A DNA stretch of 20,782 nt from Desulfobacterales bacterium (GTDB lineage Bacteria > Desulfobacterota > Desulfobacteria > Desulfobacterales > JAFDCJ01), in assembly GCA_029932495.1 (NCBI GenBank), contig JAOZPY010000012.1, positions 1 to 20,782 of the forward strand. The letters are read 5' to 3'. The stretch's first letter is position 1. Each line of letters starts with the position of its first letter. The position numbers were made by a program, and so were the translations under genes. Positions 7,192 to 13,356 of the stretch are shown piece by piece. Under the pieces are notes generated by a model. The model did no database searches. It was given only the letters and a program-made list of their open reading frames with translations, and was not told the origin of the DNA.

Positions 7192-7281
7192 AATAAAAGA
7201 TTGGGGCATTCAGCAAGACAGAACCCAGGTTTAAATTATCAGAATTGATGCCTTGGGGTGAAAAATAAGGTTCCGGAGACC

Positions 7282-7587
7282 ATGCAACTGGGCAGGCCGA
7301 TAACATGGATATTTTTTTGTGCACTGGCGTTGTTGACAGCCTGTACACCGCATTTTTCCAGCCTGGTTGTTGCCGAACCTGATATGGTGCAGGATTGCCA
7401 GTACCTGGATACGATTTCTGACTTTTCAGATCCCGGGAAATCTCTTTTTCCGAATAAATACGGGCGATATTACGATGGTGAACGCAAGGTTCTGGAACGC
7501 GCTTACAACATGGGGGCCACCCACATTGTCTGGCAATACAATTATGCCATCGGTTCATCCGCTTCTGCTTACCGGTGCCCGGAATGA
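7282..7587 (+). CDS. Small DUF4156-like lipoprotein
   Basis: 101 residues from the ATG at 7282. The first 20 residues form a lipoprotein signal (R5, a hydrophobic stretch ITWIFFCALALL, then lipobox LTA-C21), so the mature protein is predicted to be lipid-anchored in the cell envelope. The mature part (CQYLDTISDF ... GATHIVWQYN ... GSSASAYRC) resembles the DUF4156 lipoproteins, which are short envelope proteins of unknown role; the paired C residues and the final AYRC are typical. An in-frame GTG at 7258 would add eight residues but gives a poor signal-peptide start. GGAG lies only 3 nt before the chosen ATG and AAGG 11 nt before, so the start is not certain. Preceded by a strong promoter. Confidence 0.75.
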   Translation: MQLGRPITWIFFCALALLTACTPHFSSLVVAEPDMVQDCQYLDTISDFSDPGKSLFPNKYGRYYDGERKVLERAYNMGATHIVWQYNYAIGSSASAYRCPE

Positions 7588-7619
7588 GTCCGGTATCAGG
7601 GGGTGGCAGCCACGATGAG

Positions 7620-7631
7620 CTCAACGTTGCA
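7620..7631 (+). repeat. Partial repeat head CTCAACGTTGCA
   Basis: Twelve nucleotides identical to 6927-6938, the head of the 42-nt repeat. It lies between the lipoprotein stop and the ribbon-helix-helix gene, 52 nt upstream of the latter. The rest of the repeat is not conserved here. Confidence 0.55.
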
Positions 7632-7682
7632 ACAATAAGGATGATCCAAACAAACTGATTGCTAAATTTTCAACTTTAAATT

Positions 7683-7847
7683 ATGGCTATGAACAACCGG
7701 AAAATGTACAACACAACATTGAACGCTGATCTGATACGACAGATCAAGATCCTGGCAGCCCAGCTTGAAAAACGCCAGAACGACTTGCTAGAAGAGGCCA
7801 TTGAGGATCTTCTGAAAAAATATGAAAACTACCCGGACCCCCAATAA
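7683..7847 (+). CDS. 54-residue ribbon-helix-helix protein
   Basis: A short DNA-binding protein of the CopG/Arc-like ribbon-helix-helix type. The translation starts MAMNNRKMYNTTLNADLIRQ (the beta-strand KMYNTTL, then helix A), continues IKILAAQLEKRQNDLLEEAI (turn and helix B with LAAQLEKRQNDLLEEAIEDLL) and ends NYPDPQ. RHH proteins bind DNA as dimers, inserting the strand pair into the major groove at short palindromes. No toxin gene is adjacent, so this is not an obvious antitoxin. It is framed by CAACGTTG sites 54 nt before its start (7622-7629) and 5 nt after its stop (7852-7859), which could be its own operators (inference). No clear Shine-Dalgarno; ATGs at 7683, 7689 and 7704 are all possible starts. 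Confidence 0.75.
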   Translation: MAMNNRKMYNTTLNADLIRQIKILAAQLEKRQNDLLEEAIEDLLKKYENYPDPQ

Positions 7848-7851
7848 ACCC

Positions 7852-7893
7852 CAACGTTGTCTAAACAACATGGCAAACAAGATCTGGTGACCC
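7852..7893 (+). repeat. 42-nt intergenic direct repeat, copy 2
   Basis: Same element as 6929-6970: CAACGTTG head, a 24-nt identical core and a TGACCC end, with four mismatches. It starts 5 nt after the ribbon-helix-helix stop codon and lies 43 nt before the PilZ gene. Confidence 0.9.
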
Positions 7894-7935
7894 TGCAATG
7901 GCAAGGCAACAACGCCGTCTTGCATTCGAAAGCCG

Positions 7936-8526
7936 ATGAAATCAAATCCTGAAAACAGAGTGAAAACCCGCTTCGAGCATGAATGCTCGATTACACTTGA
8001 AAACAGTGAAATTGGCCTCCAGCGGGGGGCCCGCATGTATAATTACAGTGATTTCGGCCTGTATTTTGAGGCGGACATCCAGCTGCAGCCAAAAACCGAG
8101 ATCCGAATTGGTATCAGCAATTCTCCTTTTGCCCCGGAACCTGATCAATACGAAAATTTTCGCGGGATTATAAAGTGGCGCAAGGAGTTAAAGCACTCCG
8201 CCTATTATTACGGCTATGGCGTGAAATTGTTCGGGGAAGTTTCCGAAGAAGATAAGTCGGAGCCCGGCGTCGGCTCTCGCAAACACCCGAGAAAAGCATG
8301 TTCCATACCGCTGAAATACGAGTATGAAAACACGATATTCCATGCCACCACCGAAAATGTAAGCCGCGGCGGCGTTTTTATCAAGAGCCGCGATACCGTT
8401 CCTGTGGGCCAAACAATTAAAGTGGAAATTCCCCTGAGCAAAAAGGGTAAAATTGCCAGGCTCACGGGCAAAGTCATGCGCACCAATCCTCAGGGTTTCG
8501 GCATTCAGTTTATTTCTTCCCGCTAA
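7936..8526 (+). CDS. Tandem PilZ-domain protein (c-di-GMP receptor candidate)
   Basis: 196 residues with two PilZ domains and nothing else. Domain 1 spans residues about 5-100: RxxxR as R8-VKT-R12, then N36-Y-S38-DF-G41. Domain 2 spans about 114-196: R115-KHP-R119, then N141-V-S143-RG-G146, closing with GFGIQF. Both copies keep the two signatures that bind cyclic di-GMP (RxxxR and D/N-x-S-x-x-G), so both may bind ligand. Stand-alone PilZ proteins act as c-di-GMP effectors for motility, adhesion or polysaccharide synthesis; which process is affected here is not shown. No signal peptide. The Shine-Dalgarno is weak. It follows the repeat copy 2 and is convergent with the methyltransferase gene; the 173-nt gap after it (8527-8699) shows no convincing terminator or gene. 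Confidence 0.9.
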   Translation: MKSNPENRVKTRFEHECSITLENSEIGLQRGARMYNYSDFGLYFEADIQLQPKTEIRIGISNSPFAPEPDQYENFRGIIKWRKELKHSAYYYGYGVKLFGEVSEEDKSEPGVGSRKHPRKACSIPLKYEYENTIFHATTENVSRGGVFIKSRDTVPVGQTIKVEIPLSKKGKIARLTGKVMRTNPQGFGIQFISSR

Positions 8527-8699
8527 GTGCCCGCTATCTATGAATCAGCACTGTGCCCACTTTTCTGTTCAACGGCGTGGCACTCGTTGGCGCCCAGCCT
8601 TATGAGAAACCGGTCCAAATGATGCAAGACAATGGGGTTGAAAGGCGCAATTAGAGCAGGCCGGGTCTGCAATCGATAACAGTCATGACTGAGTCAGAA

Positions 8700-9836
8700 C
8701 TAAAACAGCTTTAGCTGGCGGCCGGTGGTCTTTTCTGTCGGGGGCGGCAGCAGTTGTTTCCAGTTTGCGCAAGAGCCATCGGCCGGCGTATCTGTATATG
8801 TGATTTCAAAAGTGTTTTTATGCGGTTGGTGGATCTCTTCAAGGGGATTGAAAAAAAGCCCGGTTTCCTGGCGGGTCATCACCGGAAATTGATAGTACCG
8901 GTTGCGGTGGGCGGGTGCCTTTTTCTCGCTGCTGCGGGTTTGCACAAACTCCAGGTGATTCTGGATTCGTTGGTGGATGCGTGCATTGGCGGCAGCCACA
9001 ATGGTATCTTTGTAAGTCGCAATATCAGCCGCAAAGCCAGCCTCGATTTCGAATCCGATGCCGTTTCTGGCGTTTGCCATGGCCGCAAACAGGGTGGTGC
9101 CGGTGCCCAGAAATGGGTCGACCACCGTATCGCCTTTGAGCGAGTACATGTTGACCAGACGATAGGCGAGTTCAAATGGAAACGCTGCACTGCGCTGCCG
9201 GGTGTGAGCGTTTTTCATCTTCTGGGTGCTACCAATCAACCCCAGCCAGATGTCTGAAAACCAGGCATTGCGTTCTTCCCAGAAAAAGGCGCTTTCACGG
9301 CGCAGCTGTTTGTCCGTTGCGCTGCCAAATTGCCTTTTGGCGCCTTTGCGAAAAACCAGGATATATTCATGCTCCAGGGTCACATAGGCCCCGGCCGGCA
9401 GCATTCCGGAACCCATGAATTTGTTAGGGGCATTGGTCGGTTTGCGCCACAAAACCAGGGGCAGGGCGCTGAACCCGGCGGCGGTCATCGCTGTTATGAT
9501 CCTGGCATGGTTGGAGTATAGCCTGAAATCTCCGTCAATGGTCCGTACGGCGTCGCCGATGTTAATACAGGCCAGGCCGCCGCGGATCAAAATCCGATAA
9601 ATTTCAGTCCAAACCGGGTCCAGCTGCCGGTGCATCAACTCAAAGGCCTGCCATGGCTTTTTGTGTGTCAGGGCGCCGGCGATGGCGTTGTCCTGGGCCG
9701 CGAACATGTCGTCCCACATCTGGATCATCGGGTAGGGCGGCGAGGTGAGCACCAGGTGGACGCTGGCAGTGGGGACGGCCGCCATATCGGCAGCGTTTGC
9801 AAAATATACTTTGTGGGTGGTTTTCATACAGCGCAT
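8700..9836 (-). CDS. Solitary DNA methyltransferase, TSPPY type (N4-cytosine or N6-adenine)
   Basis: 378 residues. The catalytic motif TSPPY is at residues 31-35 (motif IV) and the SAM-binding motif DPFLGTGTT at 240-248 (motif I) comes after it, the order of the beta class. SPPY is more usual for N4-cytosine than for N6-adenine enzymes, but the product cannot be fixed from sequence. The block between, with YILVFRKG and SAFPFELAYRLVNMYSLKGDTVVDP, is typical of type II-like enzymes. The C-terminal 110 residues (from about 265) are not recognised and may be part of target recognition. No restriction endonuclease or specificity gene is adjacent, so it looks like an orphan with a regulatory or protective role (inference). 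Starts at residues 1 or 4 (ATG 9836 or 9827) are both possible; no good ribosome site is visible. Confidence 0.9.
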   Translation of the reverse strand: MRCMKTTHKVYFANAADMAAVPTASVHLVLTSPPYPMIQMWDDMFAAQDNAIAGALTHKKPWQAFELMHRQLDPVWTEIYRILIRGGLACINIGDAVRTIDGDFRLYSNHARIITAMTAAGFSALPLVLWRKPTNAPNKFMGSGMLPAGAYVTLEHEYILVFRKGAKRQFGSATDKQLRRESAFFWEERNAWFSDIWLGLIGSTQKMKNAHTRQRSAAFPFELAYRLVNMYSLKGDTVVDPFLGTGTTLFAAMANARNGIGFEIEAGFAADIATYKDTIVAAANARIHQRIQNHLEFVQTRSSEKKAPAHRNRYYQFPVMTRQETGLFFNPLEEIHQPHKNTFEITYTDTPADGSCANWKQLLPPPTEKTTGRQLKLF

Positions 9837-9884
9837 ATGGCACAGCTTTACTGGTTAGTCAATGTGCAGAAAGGCGGATTCAGG

Positions 9885-9913
9885 TTGAAATTATCTTAAT
9901 GCATGCATATATC
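9885..9913 (+). promoter_or_regulatory. Candidate pgk promoter
   Basis: -35 TTGAAA (9885-9890), 17-nt spacer and -10 TATATC (9908-9913) lie about 130 nt before the pgk start. The region also contains a direct repeat of TATCTTAAT (9892-9900 and 9910-9918) around TGCATGCA, which may regulate pgk or the divergent methyltransferase gene. Confidence 0.4.
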
Positions 9914-10044
9914 TTAATTGATCGGTTCAAGGGTTAAAAACCGGAACGTTGAGCGCTAAACATTCTGTCGATGATATTGCCAGCCGGGAATCGAGATAAT
10001 TCCAATAACAGGCACTTGCGGTGCCCAATGCAGGGGGGGAGGCC

Positions 10045-11241
10045 ATGAAAAAACTGACTGTCGAGGATCTGGAACTGAAAGACAAACGCGTTTTGATGCG
10101 TGTTGATTTCAACGTGCCGCTGGAAGACGGCACGGTTGGCAATGATAAGCGCATCCGGGCGGCTGTTCCCACCATCCGGTATATTCTCGAAAAGGGAGGC
10201 CGGCTGATTCTCATGTCCCATCTGGGACGTCCCAAGGGTTCGAAGGTGCCCGAAATGTCCCTCAAACCCTGCGTTGCGGTCCTGGAGCAGCAGCTCGGAC
10301 GCAGTGTTGCCTTTATCGATGATTGCATCGGAGACAGGGTGGACGCGGTCGTGGAAAAGCTTCAAGCCGGGGAAGTGCTGCTGCTGGAAAATCTTCGTTA
10401 CTACAAGCAAGAAACCGAAAATGATCCCGGTTTTGCCAAACAGCTCGCCCGGCTGGCAGATGTTTACGTCAACGATGCTTTCGGCACTGCCCATCGGGCC
10501 CATGCCTCCACCGAGGGGGTGACCCATTTCATTGAACAATGCGCAGCCGGCTTTTTGATGACCAAAGAGCTGGATTACCTGGGTCGGGTCATGGAGGATC
10601 CCCAAAGACCGTTTGTGGCCATTCTCGGCGGAGCGAAAATATCCGGCAAAATCGATGTGATCAATAATTTGCTGCCCCGGGTGGACCGGGTGATCATCGG
10701 TGGCGGCATGAGCTTTACGTTTTTCAAAGCCCAGGGACTGGAAATCGGGAAATCCCTGCTGGAAGCCGACCGGGTGGAGGTCGCCCAGGAGCTTCTGGCA
10801 TCCGGCGCGGACAAAATTGTGCTGCCGGTCGATTGCATGGTCAGCGACGTTTTTGATTTCAAGGCGCGCAAGATCGGCGAGCTCAGGCAGGTGCAAGTGG
10901 ATGCCATTCCCACCGGATGGACGGGACTTGACATTGGAGAGCAATCCATTCAAGCTTTCAGTGATATTCTCAAGGAGGCCAGAACCGTGGTCTGGAACGG
11001 TCCCATGGGAGTGTTTGAAATCGAGCAAACCGCCCGGGGCACTTATGCCATTGCCAATATCCTGGCACAAATCACCGCCACCGGGGCGACCACGGTCATC
11101 GGCGGCGGTGATTCTGCTGCAGCTGTCAACAAGGCTGGAGTTTCCGACAAGGTGTCCCATGTTTCCACAGGCGGCGGCGCCTCACTGGAATTCATGGAGG
11201 GCAAGACCCTACCTGGTGTTGCTGCATTAACGGACAAGTAA
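10045..11241 (+). CDS. pgk: Phosphoglycerate kinase
   Basis: Glycolytic and gluconeogenic enzyme that exchanges phosphate between 1,3-bisphosphoglycerate and ADP. 398 residues, the standard bacterial length. The N-terminal signature RVLMRVDFNVPL (residues 15-26) binds the substrate, as does LMSHLGRPKG. The central ENLRYYKQE and NDAFGTAHRAHAS blocks are conserved. The C-terminal nucleotide site shows NGPMGVFE and GGGDSAAAV (353-361). The frame is open from a GTG at 10021, but the ATG at 10045 follows GGGGGGAGG and begins with the usual MKKLTVEDL, so it is taken as the start. It stands alone here, with no gap or tpi beside it. The AT-rich brnT gene follows after 34 nt. Confidence 0.97.
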   Translation: MKKLTVEDLELKDKRVLMRVDFNVPLEDGTVGNDKRIRAAVPTIRYILEKGGRLILMSHLGRPKGSKVPEMSLKPCVAVLEQQLGRSVAFIDDCIGDRVDAVVEKLQAGEVLLLENLRYYKQETENDPGFAKQLARLADVYVNDAFGTAHRAHASTEGVTHFIEQCAAGFLMTKELDYLGRVMEDPQRPFVAILGGAKISGKIDVINNLLPRVDRVIIGGGMSFTFFKAQGLEIGKSLLEADRVEVAQELLASGADKIVLPVDCMVSDVFDFKARKIGELRQVQVDAIPTGWTGLDIGEQSIQAFSDILKEARTVVWNGPMGVFEIEQTARGTYAIANILAQITATGATTVIGGGDSAAAVNKAGVSDKVSHVSTGGGASLEFMEGKTLPGVAALTDK

Positions 11242-11275
11242 GGTGGATAATATAAATTGGAATAGGAATCAATAA

Positions 11276-11554
11276 ATGTTAATATTTGAATGGGATCTTA
11301 AAAAAGCAAAAATTAATCTGGAAAAACATGCTGTGTCTTTTGAAGAAGCAAGTACCGCTTTTAAAGATCCTTTATCGTTGACAATAGATGACCCTTTACA
11401 TTCAAGCGATGAAAAAAGATTTGTTCTTATTGGGATGTCCTATAATAGTCGTATATTGGTTGTTGTTCATACTGATAGGGGAGATAACATAAGAATTGTT
11501 AGTGCCAGAAAAGCGACAAAAAAGGAAAGGAAATATTATGAAAGTAATGTCTAA
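11276..11554 (+). CDS. brnT: BrnT-family ribonuclease toxin
   Basis: 92 residues, matching the RelE-like BrnT toxins (type II toxin-antitoxin). Visible family blocks are FEWDLKKAKINLEKHAVSFEEA (split: FEWD at 4-7, NLEKH at 14-18, SFEEA at 21-25), FKDP, RFVLIGMSYNSRILVVVHTD and the basic end RIVSARKATKKERKYYE. BrnT cleaves RNA and inhibits growth until bound by BrnA. The start at 11276 has AGGAATC upstream. It precedes its antitoxin, the usual brnTA order, and overlaps it by 17 nt. The pair is much richer in A and T than pgk before it, which suggests recent acquisition. A weak promoter (TTAACG at 11227, TATAAA at 11251) is possible inside the pgk end. Confidence 0.93.
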   Translation: MLIFEWDLKKAKINLEKHAVSFEEASTAFKDPLSLTIDDPLHSSDEKRFVLIGMSYNSRILVVVHTDRGDNIRIVSARKATKKERKYYESNV

Positions 11555-11762
11555 TGATCCAGATATGCTGAAAGAATATGATTTTAGCAAGAGCGTAAGG
11601 GGTAAATATGCAAAGAAATACCAAAAGGGAACAAATGTCGTCATCATTGACCCGGAGGTAGCTGAATTTTTCCCAGATGAAAACTCAGTAAATGACGCTT
11701 TGCGATCATTAATCCCTATAATTAAGAAAAGGGAAAAGAGAATTGCCGAGCAAGGGCATTGA
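11538..11762 (+). CDS. brnA: BrnA-family antitoxin
   Basis: 74 residues from the ATG at 11538, which has AAGGAAAGG upstream and overlaps the end of brnT. The sequence contains YDFSKSVRGKYAKKYQKGTN, a common start of BrnA/DUF4415-like antitoxins, then VVIIDPEVAEFFPDENSVND and ALRSLIPIIKKR, the ribbon-helix-helix DNA-binding end. It neutralises BrnT and probably represses the brnTA promoter with it. The overlap ties translation of toxin and antitoxin. The frame stays open upstream to 11496 within brnT, but that extension is unlikely. No terminator is visible in the 78 nt before the convergent ABM gene. Confidence 0.88.
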   Translation: MKVMSNDPDMLKEYDFSKSVRGKYAKKYQKGTNVVIIDPEVAEFFPDENSVNDALRSLIPIIKKREKRIAEQGH

Positions 11763-11840
11763 GATGGACTTGGAAAATTGGTATATTCCCGTTTTGCCGT
11801 TGGCCCTCTTGTGACTCACTTTTTTAAATCATGTACATTT

Positions 11841-12137
11841 TTAATTGCTTAGCTGTGCAATTTCATCATACATTTCGATTTCCGGAGAGCCGTCAAGCAG
11901 GGGACCCAGGGCAGTAAACAACTCCTTGAAATAGGGGGTGGCGCTATGCTCTTTCAAGGCCTGGGCATCGCGGTACTTTTCGTAAAACAGGAATTGAGTG
12001 GGATCTTTCTGGGAGCGGTGCAAGGTGTAAGCAAGCGTTCCCTCCTCCTGCTGCACTTTTAAAACCATGTCGCGCAAGGCTTCTTCCATCTTTGCTTCTT
12101 CACCCTTTTTTGCTTTCAGTTTCGCAACGACAACCAT
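11841..12137 (-). CDS. Antibiotic-biosynthesis-monooxygenase (ABM) domain protein
   Basis: 98 residues, a single ABM/YgiN-like dimeric alpha-beta barrel fold: VVVAKLKAKKGEEAKMEEAL at the start, EEGTLAYTLHRSQKDPTQFLFYEKYRDAQALKEHSATPYF in the middle, and the family-typical HSATPYFKEL. Despite the name most members are small oxygenases, quinol-modifying enzymes or of unknown activity; the role here is not known. The ATG at 12137 has a perfect AAGGAGG site. The longer open frame up to 12197 runs into the end of the hydroxyacyl-CoA dehydrogenase and a repeat-like tract, so it is rejected. It lies 49 nt after that dehydrogenase and is probably co-transcribed with it. Confidence 0.88.
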   Translation of the reverse strand: MVVVAKLKAKKGEEAKMEEALRDMVLKVQQEEGTLAYTLHRSQKDPTQFLFYEKYRDAQALKEHSATPYFKELFTALGPLLDGSPEIEMYDEIAQLSN

Positions 12138-12159
12138 GTTATCCTCCTTATTGGTTTTT

Positions 12160-12182
12160 AACGTTCGATGTTCAACATTCAT
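12160..12182. repeat. Remnant of a GAACATCGAAC-type intergenic repeat
   Basis: On the minus strand this reads GAATGTTGAACATCGAACGT. It resembles short tandem GAACRTYGAAC units that I recall from intergenic regions of many deltaproteobacterial genomes, where spurious frames read NIEHRT. It fills the gap between the dehydrogenase and the ABM gene. Confidence 0.35.
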
Positions 12183-12186
12183 CCTT

Positions 12187-13062
12187 TCAGTGCGCATCCT
12201 TTATTTTTTTGCCATCTTTTGTATAGCGGTAAAACCCTTCTCCCGTTTTTTTGCCCAGGCGGCCTTCCTGCACCATGTGTTGGAGAAGGTCGCAGCGTGT
12301 CACCAGGTGATCAGCACCCAGTGTACGCATGGATTCGTTCACCCGCACGAAGGTATCCAGCCCGGCATTGTCGGCAATTTCAAAGGGGCCGACATTCCAA
12401 CCATAGCCCAGACGCATGCCCAGGTCAATATCCGCGGGCGAAACAACGCCCTCACTGACAAGCTCCACGCATTCTTTAAAGGCCGCTGAAAAAATGCGGT
12501 TCATCACAAAGCCCGGGATGTCCTTGCGAACTTTCACCGGTGTTTTCCCCAGAGAACGGACAAAATAAACGCCTTTATCGAAAATTTCGCTGGAGGTTTT
12601 CTCTCCCCTGACGACTTCCACCAGTCCCATGAAGGGCACCGGTCCGAAAAAATGCAGTCCGAGTACCCTTTCCGAATGTCGGATGGCCCGGGCGATACGG
12701 GTGATCGGAATCGAAGAGGTATTGGTTGCCAGGGGGGTGCGGGCAGGTGTCAGTCGATCCAACTCCCGGAAGATTTCCAGTTTGAGGTTTTCATTTTCCA
12801 GGGCCGCTTCAATTACCCAGTCGGCCGTTGCACTTTTTTTAAGGTCGGTGACCGTGATGATTCGCTGGACAATGGTTTCATGGGGTTCGTTTAACAGGCC
12901 CTTTGATGACAATTTACCTGTCGACCATCGGATTCCCGCAAGCGCTTTGTCAAGGACCTGGCGATCGACATCCATTAACACAACCCCATAGCCCGCTTGA
13001 GCGCATACCTGGGCGATGCCGCTGCCCATGAAGCCGGCGCCGACAACAAATATTTTTTTCAT
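12187..13062 (-). CDS. 3-hydroxyacyl-CoA dehydrogenase (copy 1)
   Basis: NAD-dependent oxidation of a 3-hydroxyacyl-CoA to the 3-oxoacyl-CoA, the third step of beta-oxidation. 291 residues, as in stand-alone Hbd/PaaH enzymes. The Rossmann motif GAGFMGSG lies at residues 8-15. TNTSSIPIT (113-121) is the substrate/NAD block, and the catalytic pair is H137 in GLHFFGPVP with E149 in LVEVVRGE. The C-terminal helical domain includes GFVMNRIFSA and ends KIKDAH. The ATG at 13062 follows a GGGGG site and starts with MKKIFVVGAG; the frame is open to 13104 but without a ribosome site. It diverges from the acyl-CoA dehydrogenase at 13357, which suggests a shared pathway. The substrate chain is not predictable. 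Confidence 0.95.
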   Translation of the reverse strand: MKKIFVVGAGFMGSGIAQVCAQAGYGVVLMDVDRQVLDKALAGIRWSTGKLSSKGLLNEPHETIVQRIITVTDLKKSATADWVIEAALENENLKLEIFRELDRLTPARTPLATNTSSIPITRIARAIRHSERVLGLHFFGPVPFMGLVEVVRGEKTSSEIFDKGVYFVRSLGKTPVKVRKDIPGFVMNRIFSAAFKECVELVSEGVVSPADIDLGMRLGYGWNVGPFEIADNAGLDTFVRVNESMRTLGADHLVTRCDLLQHMVQEGRLGKKTGEGFYRYTKDGKKIKDAH

Positions 13063-13257
13063 TTTTCCCCCTTCCCAATACGTAAAGTGCTGTCGTACCA
13101 CCACCAGTGGCCCCTGTAAAGGTTCAAAAAAGATTTTTCATATTTTTGGATTGGCCTATCATCTGGCATACAAGGCCGATACAGCGAGTATCATCCCATG
13201 GCGGGAAGATTTTTTGCGGCCTGCCGAACAAAGATTTGACTTTTGCCGAGCGGGTTA

Positions 13258-13286
13258 TTGAAAAAAGCCTTCGAATGTGATTTAAA
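13258..13286 (+). promoter_or_regulatory. Candidate promoter of the acyl-CoA dehydrogenase
   Basis: -35 TTGAAA (13258-13263), 17-nt spacer and -10 TTTAAA (13281-13286), about 70 nt before the start codon. It lies in the 294-nt region between two divergent acyl-CoA genes (13063-13356), which otherwise shows only the TTAAGATAA repeats; no clear promoter for the minus-strand gene was found. Confidence 0.45.
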
Positions 13287-13318
13287 GCTTCTTTTCGTGT
13301 TCAACAGCAACATTTAGG

Positions 13319-13338
13319 TTAAGATAAGATTAAGATAA
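13319..13338 (+). repeat. Tandem TTAAGATAA, 11-nt period
   Basis: TTAAGATAA occurs at 13319-13327 and 13330-13338, just upstream of the GGAGG site of the dehydrogenase. The same word appears inverted (TATCTTAAT) twice at 9892-9918. The one-turn spacing suits a protein-binding site, but it may be chance in an A/T-rich leader. Confidence 0.4.
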
Positions 13339-13356
13339 AAAAGGAGGATAGACTGT

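Larger units (their letters stand above)
6926..7281. other. Repeat-bearing non-coding stretch
   Basis: About 356 nt between the fusion gene and the lipoprotein. It holds, in order: a 42-nt repeat copy (6929-6970), a terminator-like hairpin (7016-7049), a 13-nt inverted partner of part of the repeat (7051-7063), and a strong promoter (7163-7191). A minus-strand reading frame (6998-7624) crosses it, but its translation has no recognisable family, no good ribosome site and runs antisense to the lipoprotein, so I treat this stretch as non-coding. Confidence 0.6.

Noticed and set aside
6998..7624. Minus-strand open frame of 208 residues over the repeat region
   Set aside because: It covers the lipoprotein antisense, plus a promoter and repeats; the product is basic, low-complexity-like and without family features.
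6929..7893. CRISPR-like array
   Set aside because: Only two full repeat copies, about 900 nt apart with genes between them; no spacers or cas genes.
9934..11160. Long minus-strand frame (408 residues) opposite pgk
   Set aside because: An antisense shadow of a strongly conserved gene in GC-rich codon context; the translation resembles no family.
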